Of a stretch of 64,000 bases of DNA, positions 34,570 to 46,100 are shown piece after piece. The translations under genes and the position numbers were made by a program. Positions within the stretch are counted from its first letter, which is position 1. The number at the start of each line of letters is the position of its first letter. Location of the stretch: positions 2,803,501 through 2,867,500 of the forward strand of contig JAINUG010000109.1 of NCBI GenBank assembly GCA_029706075.1. Reading direction: 5' to 3'. The stretch is from Aldrovandia affinis. Lineage: Eukaryota; Chordata; Actinopteri; Notacanthiformes; Halosauridae. Under the pieces are notes generated by a model. That model was not told where the DNA came from. It did no database searches and saw nothing but the letters and a program-made list of their open reading frames with translations.

Positions 34570-34832
34570 CCGTGTGGGCCAGACACTTATCGCGGCCCCG
34601 ACGGAAAGGCTAGGTACAACACCCGAGACGGGCAACTTCAGACCACCGACCCCCACCCATGCTCTATTTAAAGCCCCCATCATCCTGCAAACTCAAAAAG
34701 CTGAGCGCAGCAGCACTCCATAAATCTTTGTCCTTGGGCGCCATGGCCCAGCAGTCTGTTCATCCCTCTCATCTCAAATTCCTTGAAATTTTATTTGATA
34801 CAGCACTCTTGGCAAAAGAACAAACATTTTAG
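34570..34832 (+). promoter_or_regulatory. Candidate TATA promoter and short leader frame
   Basis: A locally GC-rich stretch contains TATTTAAAG at 34665-34673. About 70 bp further, CTTGGGCGCCATGGCC is a near-ideal start context. The frame from 34743 runs only 29 codons to TAG at 34832. This could be a first exon, an LTR remnant or chance. No downstream exon has been linked to it. Confidence 0.25.
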
Positions 34833-36435
34833 ACACAGATTACATTTCGGATGAAAACAATTCAAGCACCAATGGATAAAACCCGAAGGAACTAGAAACT
34901 TCCCTAATGGAACACCTTATAGTTACAGCAAAATATTGTGTACACATTTTGCTCCTGAGAGGACAAAAAACATTTAAAAAACCTCAAAAGTCAAGGGAGG
35001 AAAATGTGGAAAAGTTCCCCTCAGCCCCCTTGTGGCAACCAAAGGTAATCTTTTAAGAGAAAAATTAGCTTGAAATGACATTTGACTAAAATTACAACAC
35101 ACATTCCTAGATTCAATCTAATGCACAGACTAAATAAGGACAAATGCAATTCAATCTGACAAGACTTTAATCTGGAAGTTTATTCCAGAAAAAGGTGTAG
35201 CCTAAAATCTGAGGTGCCTGGGCCGAAGGTGGGAGCTTATTCTTTTAAAGGCAAGAGATGTTCGCCTGTCTCCAACTTTAAAATCCAAGCTCATTTTTAT
35301 GAGATTAATACACATAACAAAAAAATAGTTAAATTAAGGAATATAATTCTACTTGATTAATTCAGAATTTTAGGGATAAAGCAATGGCTTAATATATTTG
35401 TTTCCCAACATTGTCTCCAATATTTATAGCATAGGATATGTAGAATATAATTTTATTTTAAAATGAATAGGAGGGAAATAAATACTGGTAGTTCAAAATA
35501 TGATTTTCAGAGTAAAAGCTATTTCAACTGCTAACAAGAGGACCTATCATTAAATATGTTATGGGTTAGTATTCTACACAATGAACTGTAATAATATTTC
35601 AGGTATTGGGCCGAAATATATATTTTGATGTGTTGACGCATTTCTATACTGCGCAACATCGAGTGATTGCCTAGCACTGTATAATAAACAGATGCATCTC
35701 TGATTAACTTAATATGGATTGCTTGCATAGCATTAAAGCAAAGCAGGCACACGACGTAATAACCCTGGTCTGAAAATCACTATAACACCAATATATCATT
35801 TAACTTTAGGTTCATAAAGGCGTATTTCTTGCTACGAATTTAACTTGAACTCGACCAGGAGCCCATGTGAAGATTAATATAACATATGGGTCAAATAACT
35901 ACAGTAATAGCTTATTTCAACCAGCAGATGTCGACTTTGACCACCACAGAAATGTCTAATAAACACACATTGCAATATTGATTGACTGACTATAATTTGT
36001 CCTTATTTAATCTAAAGGCACTACCACAGTCACCACCACACAATCCTAATCATAACCTGAGATATCAATCATAACAAATATATATATATATATATAATAT
36101 TATGTTGCAATAAAAAATAACACTTTAACACATTAGTTATTGCAGTTTCTGTGCTTCAGGACTTTAGTGCAAATTGCAGGACTTTGGTAAAAATCTGTAA
36201 ATTTTTGTATTCTTTCAGTGTCTGTAGATGCTGTTTTTGTTGTTGTTGCTCCTCTGATTTCTGATGTACTGTGTGTTTTACATCACTACACGGTCATATT
36301 GGATACCAGACATATTTTTGCAGCCAGCTTGGGCACATGTTGCTCCACCATGTTTACAGATCCATACCTGACATCACACAACATGCCTGTGAACCAGAGA
36401 CAACACATTAGATGACACAAATGAACAGAGACATC
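34833..36435. other. No gene seen
   Basis: AT-rich spacer with a short (TA)n near 36080-36098. Small frames lack motifs. Confidence 0.4.
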
Positions 36436-36653
36436 TGCAGGCAACTGCCAAATTAAAGGCAACACTTGAGTAAAAGAGGGATCCTTTAAACAGGTGTACT
36501 ACTGGGAGTGTCTATCAGGGGGATAGGCCCAGACCTCCCCTTTCCAGCCCGACCAGCTGAGACTCTACTAACCTGGGTCAGGGATGTTTGATTGTGCCCC
36601 CCAAGGTTACCAAAGTGTTGCCTTTATTTTGGCTTTGGTTACCTGTATTCTGT
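36436..36653. mobile_element. MITE with AAAGGCAACACTT termini
   Basis: AACTGCCAAATTAAAGGCAA at the left is inverted at the right (TTGCCTTTATTTTGGC followed by GGTTACCTG). Related ends occur at 40960-40992 and 63881-63910, where the repeat reads AACTACCAAAATAAAGGAAA. Confidence 0.6.
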
Positions 36654-37146
36654 GCTTTTAAGGCAATGCTAGTGAGGGTGCAGTGAAACATTCACCATAT
36701 AGTGTTCTTCTTATTGAACAAAAAAAGTGCTGTATGATATTATAGGAGAATAACATGTCCCGTAGTCCTGTGTGTATCTTTTGATGGGCAGGCCAGCAGC
36801 CAGGCTGACTTGCAGTTCCATTCAACACATGCAGGGCCAGCAGAGACCACACCAGAAGGGAAATCCAATATTCTCTGCCAATTTGTTTTCAAAGTTTCAT
36901 TGTCTGAAGAAAAAGACAAAAAAAAGTACTATGGCAAAACAGCTGTACAGCACGGTACTTGAAGCACTGTAGAAACAAGGGAGGGTCTTCTGCATGATGC
37001 TACATCCCATTACACAAAGCCCCCTGCAGGGGGTACTTTATGGGCGTGGATCCTCAGGTTCCTCTGGCGATCGATGTGTCAGGTACATCGGGAGGCCAGG
37101 GTGAGGGTAGGGTCTGTGACGGACGGGGGTGGGGTGTCGTGTGACA
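36654..37146. other. 3' flank of the transporter gene
   Basis: Presumed 3' UTR and downstream sequence of the y+LAT gene. No other gene seen. The nearest minus AATAAA (36628-36623) falls inside the MITE about 520 bp past the stop codon. Confidence 0.35.
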
Positions 37147-40100
37147 TCACTGGGTCTTGCTATTGGGCAGATTAGCTGGCTCAGTGTCGAGCTCCGTCAG
37201 GCAGCAGTAGCACAGCATCTGACTGTATCTGGTGACAGCAGCTGGAGAAGGACCAGTATCACACTTCAGAAGGAGAAATCTCCAATGTAAGGTTCTTACA
37301 TTTATACTAATGATTTATTTTAATAAAAATGTAAAACCAAAAAATATATATATATTAGAAAAAGAAGCCACACTTTAATAGAATTTGCTACATTTTTAAA
37401 TGTAGGTAACTTATCTGTTCATGTGTTATGGTATCGGATGTATCTAGGTATTTACAAATTGAGGCATGGTTGTAGAATTAACATAGATATTTTCCAGTAG
37501 CGCTTTAGTGATGTTGCTCTTACACTCACTGGTCTGGGAGTGTTGTTAGCCAGATCTGTGTCATTGTTGCTCATAAAACTCATGTGGATGCACTTATGTT
37601 CTCGTGTGTTGTAAATTGCTTTGGATGAGGGGATCTGTTAAATTAATGTAATGTGATATACCAACATTTGTATGTTTTGTTATTTTTTTATTATTAACAA
37701 AGCACCAATGTTTCAGCACAGACAGTGCCTTCAGAGGATATTAATAACACACACAAGCACGCTTGCACCAACCAACCCACCCTGACCAAGACACTGTTTG
37801 CGCTGAGATATTGGTGCTGTGTCATTTCTTCACCAAGAACATTTAAAGTAGGAGAGAGTGTGGTATATTTGTTTACAAAACATTCAACTGCTGAAAATTA
37901 TAACTATATAGACATTTTTCTCCAAGAAAACACTCATATTCAGCATGTCTTGTGTTTTTTACTCACATTCTTGAGGGTATTTCACCCTGGTTTTAAGACT
38001 TAGAGCCTTGTTTTCATAGAGAGCGCCCTGTTGTTTAAAGCATGTTGTTTTTCCTCAGCACCCGCTCACCATTTATCTGCCCGATGAACCTGGGCCTCCT
38101 GTCTTTGGGCAGGTATATCCCGATGTAGTACACAGGGACTCCAGACAGCGCGATGCCCACTCCAATCAGAGAGTTTATGGTGTCTCCGTACAGTGGAACG
38201 ATGACCAGAAACAGGCTGCACAGGCAGTACACGAAGGGGAAGAACAGGCTCAGCTGTAGGAGAGACAGGATATAGGGGTGAGCTTTGGGGTGAAGTTACA
38301 TCCTATGGTTACACACTCTCCTGAAAGTCAAGAGTATAGTGTGTAAAGATTCCTGCAGTGACTCGTGAGTTTGTGTGTAAAGACTCCCTGCAGTGACTCG
38401 TGAGTTTGTGTGTAAAGACTCCCTGCAGTTACTTGTGAGTATAGTGTGTGAGGACTCTGCAGTGGCCATGAATATAGTGTGTAAAGACTCCTGAAGTGAC
38501 TCATAAGTACAGTGTGCGAGGACTCACTTTGACGGGTCGATGGCGGTCGGGCTGGGTGATGCGCAGGTAGATCAGGCCTGCCACAGACAGGCCCACGTAC
38601 AGCCAGTAGCTGAAGCTGAAGTAGTTTATGAGCTGGAAGACATCCTCTACGCACAGGAAGATCAGCCCCATCACTCCCTGCAGAGACACCAGAGAGATCA
38701 GCATGTCTCGCCTACATAGACCAGCCACCATCTCTGATCTCTATGGCATCTGCTAACACTGCCTCCTCACTCTGGGGCAAGGCTTAATCTCACCAGCTGG
38801 CCTTTGTTTATACACTACCGGTCAAAGGTTTTAGAATACCCCCATTTTCCAGTTTTTACTTAAATTTAAGCAGTTCGAGTCCAGTGAATAACCTGAAATG
38901 GTACAAAGGTAAGCGGTAAACTGCCAGAGGTTAGAAAAAAGTTTAGGTTACAAAAACTGTCAAAATTATGTCAAGTGAGTAGTTTCCTACACCATCAAAA
39001 GGCACTTGGAAACTGGAAGAAACTCTGACAGGAAGAGGTCTGGCAGACCCAAAGCCACAACAAAATCAGAAGACAAGTTTCTGAGAGTCAACAGCTTACG
39101 TGATAGGCGGCTCACAGGACAACAGCTTCAAGCACAGCTTAACACTGGTCAAAGTAAGGAAGTCTCAGTTTCAACTGTGAAGAGAAGACTTCAAGCTTTG
39201 ATGACGGAAGAAGGTCTTATGGACCGATTAATCTAAATTTGAAATCTTGAAATTTTGAAAGGTTTTTGTAGGCCGTCGAGTAGGCGAAAGGATGGTTCCT
39301 CAGTGGGTGACACCAACTGTCAAACATGGAGAAGGAAGCGTGATGATCTCGGGCACTTTTGCCGGATCCAGAGTCGGCGACTTGCACAGAGTGACTGTTA
39401 ACCCACGTTAACCCATTACTTGTTCCCTGAAAAAGGCCTTTTTTTATAACTCATTATTTTTGGTAACCTAAACTTTTTACCTCTGGCAGTTTACCGCTTA
39501 CCTTTGTACCATTTCAGGTTATTCACTGGACTTGAACCGCTTAAATTTCAGTAAAAACTGGAAAATGGGGGTGTTCTAAAACTTTTGACTGATAGTGTAT
39601 CTTTGAGGATATAACGCCTGGCCGTCAAAGCACTGTGCCAAACCATACTGAAAAGGGGAGCCCTGTTCATTCCTCCGGTCTGTGAACTAATATGGCAATT
39701 CAAGAGTGGGTGCTTCGTGGGTGCTCTAACAGCCAGCCAATGAAACGTACTGAATCTTCAATCCTCAAGCAGAAATAAAAAATCTATCATCCTTTTTTAA
39801 ACTCATTTAATCAGACAGGCCTGTTGTCTATGGAAAAGCGTAATGCCAAAGAAAGCCTGGAATCACAGAGGAAAGGAGAAAATCGTAGTATCCTAGTAAG
39901 AGGTAAGGTGTTAAGAATGGTTGCTAAATAATGAGTCACTAAATAAATAGGGCTAGGAAATGTTTCACCCCTACACTCTGCACCATGAATGGGGGGTGAG
40001 TATTCCCAAGAGAAATAATATATAAATAATGGATTCCAATGGGATATTAGAACCCATGAACCTATGTGCTTCAACCAAACTTTTATTCAACGGGTAGGAC

Positions 40101-43100
40101 ACAAATTCAATTAAAGATGAGGGACATGGGACAGGACACTTACATTAAAGAGGAGGGATATGGGACAGGACACTTACATTAAAGAGGAGTGATGAGACAG
40201 GACACTTACGTTAAAGATGAGGGCTGGGACAGGAGTGTAGCGCTCGGCGTGGATCAAACTGAGGCTGTTTGGGAGGTGTCCCTCCCTCGCACCCACAAAA
40301 AACAGCCTGTTGAGCACAGACATGGTCAGGTCATGACCCCACCCATTACCAAGTCAGGTAAACAGTGATATGGTCACTGCAGCGGTTCAGGATAAAAGGC
40401 TGGCTGCCTGCAGAACTGTTTGGTAACAGGCAGATATACACAAGTCCAGAACCATAACCACCTCACCACAATGCAGTGGCATGGATGTGCATGAAAAAAA
40501 ATCACATGAGTTCTGCACATGTGATTCACATGTAAAGCACACATTTCCACACGTATACCACATATTGTCACATGTATATCATGTGAACACATGTTGTCAC
40601 ATTTACTTCACAGGTGTTCACGTGATCACATATACACAGCACATGTTTCACATGTACATTTATATCACTGTACATTTAAATGTGGTCGCATATGTTCACA
40701 GTGTGCATAGCTTATATTTATTTTACTATGTGGAACTGTGTCTTTCAACATCACATTTTTTCTCACACACTAAATTAGTCACAGGGAAAACTGATTGACA
40801 GATTGACTTGTAGCGGCCACCAGGGAGTAGGTGGGAAGGTTAAAGTCTCCCGACATAGTGTTTTCCACCACCATCAACAAAACATCAAATGATGGAATTT
40901 CTCATGAAAGAGTGGTGTTGCATCCCTCTGTGGTGACCCAATGCCCTATTTAGACACTTTATGTTGGTGTTTCCTTTATTTTGGCAGTTACCTGTATCTA
41001 GTACTGAATTAAGGAGATGAGAATGTCTACACTCATATCTAGAGTCCAGTCAACACTGTAAAATCATCTCTGCTTGACAATCATTTGCTTGTAAAGTTAG
41101 CTTACACAAGCTCTGCTAAGCTTTTCCATGTATTAGCTTATCTCTGTGTGGAAAATGTCTATGTTATTGCAAAATGTGTACCTATGCCCACACGTTATGT
41201 GTCTATGTTTTTCTCACAGAGTTAGACCAATTATGGGGGCCATGTCTGAGGTACCTGGAGGCAGCGATGATGGAGGCATTCAGTCCACCATAGCAGGACA
41301 TCGCCACAGAGATGGGAATGATCCACCTCATTGGTCCCAGAACTGCATTCCCGAATGTCTGTGTTAGTGGGGGTGGGGGGTTCATTAAAGTGGAAGGAAA
41401 ATGGTAGAACCAGAGAAATAATATCTACAATAGCTGATGATCTATGCCAGTTGTATTCAGTCTTGTCCTTAGAGAGCTGCAGAGTGTTACATACTACATA
41501 AAAGCATATTACAATTGCTTTTTAAAAGCAGACATTGTTTCTGTATTTCTGAGAGTTCCACAATCGGGGAGTAGAGCAAGTAACGGATTTCATTCTAGCT
41601 GTTTTACCACATTTTGACCTTATAATCGGCAACCAACTCAGACCCAAGAAACCTGGTGAAGTGAGATAACTGTGTAATAAACTTCTATAAGTCATCAATT
41701 AAGTGTTGAGTAACAACAAAAATCTGCACACCCTGCGGATCTACAAGGGCAAGAGTATATACCACTGCTGTACACAGCTCCACAATGGGAATGTCTATTC
41801 GACATGCTTTACCAATATTATTACAATGCAATGAGTTATTCACATAATGAGTAGTGGTAAGGCTCACAGATTTTACTCTGAGAGAGAAAGACACATTGTG
41901 TGAGAGTTCAAATAGCACTGTGACTATAATGGCATGATGTCTGTATCAGTTGTACAGTGTGTGTATGTGTGTGTGTGTGTGTGTGTGTGTTTGTAGTAAG
42001 ACAAAATGATGTAGTTGCAACTTTCTGATTATTGCAAATCTGTAAGATTGATCAAATCTAACTCTTCCCATGATGTTGCTATAATATATGGTATCTTGTT
42101 TCTTGATCTTTTTTTCTCCTGGTATGTCCATTTTTATTTTATTATATTTTTAATATAATAATAATAATATATGCCATTTAGCAGACGCTTTTATCCAAAG
42201 CGACTTACAATAGTGACTGTGTACATTCTTTCAGTATATGTGGTCCCAGTGGTAATTGAACCCACAACCTAAGCATTGCCAACACCATGCTCTACCTACT
42301 GAGCCACACAGAACCACTGCTTGTACATTTTACATTTACATTTTAAGCATTTAGCAGACGCTCTTATCCAGAGCGACTTACAAGATGTGCATTAATACAT
42401 GGTAGGAACAATCATAGTTAGCGCACGAGATCAGTGCAGGAATACAGCAATAGACATCATTGCAGGCATCTGCGTACCATACCTGTAACACCGGGTATGG
42501 TACGCAGGTATTGTTTTGTCTTTGTACCTCAATATATCCCTGACTTTATATGTATATGTCTTATTTTTAGTTTTTAAAAACATTTTTTTTAAAAGAAGAA
42601 AAAAAAGATAGTTGCATGGTAACCTCACCACAGCAACAGCATCACTGGCCAGCAAGGATGGCATGTCCAGCACAACGTAATATGCCGCATTGGTCAGCAG
42701 GTAGATGATGGTCACTATAGGCATTGAGATCGCAATGGCCAGAGGCAGATTCCTGGGAAAAGGAGATATTAGGTTCGGATGGGGCAGTCGAGAGATGGTT
42801 GGCTGACTTTCATTTTCACACATCACTCCCTCATATGGCTGGATAGGTTATGTTGGTGGCATTAAATACAGCATTTTCCAAACAAACAAAAGAGGTAGTG
42901 AAGGAAAATGCTTGACTGCCTTAGACAATGAAACCTTATATTAGGCACTTATGTTAAAACTGTAGAGCAGAGCTGGCTTTCATTGCAGTGGTAAAGCTGC
43001 AGGAAAGGGAGACCTGGCAGAAGTTGGACGGAGACTGTATAGTTGAACATCCAGCCAACCCACCAATACACAATATTGCGCCCCCTACAGTGTAGAGGAA

Positions 43101-46100
43101 CAATGCATGACCTGATTGGACAATATTATGTCTAGGTTAAGGCCCAGTCATGATCAAATTGCAGCATGATGTTATAGGTCTAGGTCTAGATCCACTGGTG
43201 ATCATGATTCAGTGTGAGATTATGTCTGGGTTCTGACCTGTTTGTAATTGCACCTCAGTGCAATGTGATATCTGGGTTCTAACCTGGTGGCAGTGTGAGG
43301 TTACAGTATGTTTGGGTTCTGACCCATTCCTGACTATACTGCAATGTGAGGTTGTGTTTTGGTTCTGACCCATTCCGGACTATACTGCAGTGTGAGGTTA
43401 TGCTTTGGTTCTGATCCATTCCTGACTATACTGCAATGTGAGGTTGTGTTTTGCTTCTGACCCATTCCTGATCACACTGCAGTTAAGAGGTTGTGTTTGG
43501 TTTCTGGGCTCCAACGGTACCGCTCAGGGTTCTGCATCTCCTCTGTAACGAAGTTTAGGGTGTCCCAGCCGGAGTAGGAGAAGAGGGCAGAGTATAGCGC
43601 CAGGGCGATACTCCCCGCCTCCATGTTGGATCCATCGAATGCGTTCTCAAAATTCTGGGTCTCGCCTAAACATGAGAAACGTATTCACCACAACAATCTC
43701 AAATCACGTGTCACACAGGACGTTAAGCAGCTCAGCCTTTTTCATGATTAAAAGCATGTGAAACATAGTGACAGGAAATGACTGGTCTGTAGGTGATTCC
43801 TAGTTCACTAAATTCCAAGATGTGCCTATGTTCACAGAGGAGCAGCGTAGGGATCAACAACATAAAGTGTTTTTTTCTGAATTATTATTATTATTTTAAA
43901 GTGTGTCCTGAGGTGGTGACTGATACCAAACAGTAACACGATAGACACATGCAAAAAAAAGTCTTACCATAAGGTGCTGACTCAGTGGCACATTAGAATT
44001 TAAATTCACACATTATTTAACCATGCAGGTCAAGGGTTGAAATGTTAACCTGCATGGTTAAATAAATGAGCATTAAATAAGTGTGCGCACATCATTCTTT
44101 ACATTCTAAGTGACTGATACTAACACACCAGTGTAAACACTGTTTGGGATTTCCCCCCCTCCCCGACTGTGTACTCTGCTTATGTACTTATGTACACTTG
44201 ATGAACTATAAATCCCCGCATCCCCCTCTCACCTCTTGCTATTTTCATGAGGCCCACAATGATGATCAGAATGAGGGACATGAGTTTGGTGTAAGTGAAG
44301 ATATCTTGGACCATCGTGCCCCACTTCACATATGCACAGTTAATGAAGATCACCTGGTCAAATGGCGAAACCTGGTCAAATGGACTGGAGAAAACAGAAA
44401 GATGGAGCGGTATTCACAAAGCATAAGGGATGGAGGGAGGCCTGTCCCCGGAAAGTCTCACTGCTCCAAGGCCTCCACCACATGGAAAAACAAAGGTTTG
44501 AGAGCTAAAACACTCTCATGTTGCAGAGATCAGTATTTCACAAAGGGTTTGAGAGGGCCTCGCTGTGAGTAGGTCTTTACATTATCGCGTCAACACTGGA
44601 GATATTGAATACAGATTACCGCCTCAACGTATTATCAATTTAAGTTCCTTGAGGGACCAATTGACTAGTCAGTATTCTTGGTTTCATGTTAAATCCAGAT
44701 TTGTATTTTGGATAATTTGATCAGCAAAAAAAAAATTTTGAACTATGCCAAGGAATTGAATGAATGATAATTTCTTTTCATTGAAATCTTAATTAAATTT
44801 CAAAATACATTTTTAGATTCGCTCAGGCGCTTTAACGTCTTTGCCTAAACTTTTGCAAAAACATACACATCTAATAATTATACATTTTATGGAAAATACA
44901 TGGTTGTCTATCTCTTCAGTTTACAGAACAAACTTATTATGATGGTTCCAATCGGTTCAATTAGCAATAGAAACAGGCCTAAAATCATATTTATAGGCAC
45001 AACAATCAATTCGCTGTGGGCAGAGAATGTCTGAAAAAACTATCACTAAGTTACTTGAAAATTCTAGGGTGTATGAGTTTGTCTTTGCAGCTTTGTGAAT
45101 GATGACAGCATGCTAGTGGTAAGATACAAATTTTGGCCCCAGATCTTTATTTTCTCACTCTCCCCCAACAATGCAGTGGGAGAGCAGGTTATAAAACAAA
45201 CAAACACAAAGTCTTCAAAATAACCAACAATAAATGGAAGCCCACCTCCTCCGAGGGGGAATCCCTTTCAGGAAACACACAACAAAGACAGTCAGTGGCT
45301 TTCCACACCGCTTCCATGCATCCACACTTAACACACATCAACACTTAACAGAACAGGGTAGAACTCTACGCACTGTCCCGACACGCACTCAACACACATC
45401 TCAAACAGTACACCGCACCTCTTCAGTCCAGAGTTCCCCTAGAACCTCCCCAGGCACACACATATCCAGTGACTTTTCAAGTGCTTCCCAAACCCATGCA
45501 CACAGAGACACTCGAACTTTCCAGTCGGAGTTCTCGGGCCGTTGTCCAGAAACACTCTCCACTGCCCGAGTGTGAGTTATTTTCCAATCACGCCAAGGGC
45601 AAGAGGCAGACACTATTTCAGTGCGTCCTCTCGCTCTCTTTCCCAGACACACAGCTATCACTCGACTCAGTCACTCTTAATGAACACACACAGAACTCCA
45701 CAGACTCCACATCCTCCGACACGGAAACCCCCTTGCGGGGAAGACACCACACACAGTACGTCACTCACATTAAACTAACACTCCACACTACACAATACAA
45801 CACGATACCATACGCGTGCACACGCACACTCACACTCACACTCACACTCACACTCACACTCACGTGAACAACAACTCTCAATATGCACACAAATGAAAGA
45901 CAAGACAAGACTAACTCTCTTGATACACACACATGAATAACAAGACAAAGACTAACTGATCTGCCCCATCTGCTCTTAAATAGGCTTACTTTCTGCATGG
46001 CTCAGGTGGGACTCGTGAGGCAATCACCTGTCTAACATTCACACACCTAATCACAAAACACCAAACAATTAACAAACCACACCCACTCACATTCTCACAC

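Noticed and set aside
38035..38069. Transporter ending at the TAA at 38037-38035
   Set aside because: A GTGAGC donor at 38069 in phase 1 joins to an exon at 37241-37147 encoding a family-typical tail ([11 protein letters not shown]), so the reading beyond 38070 is intron.
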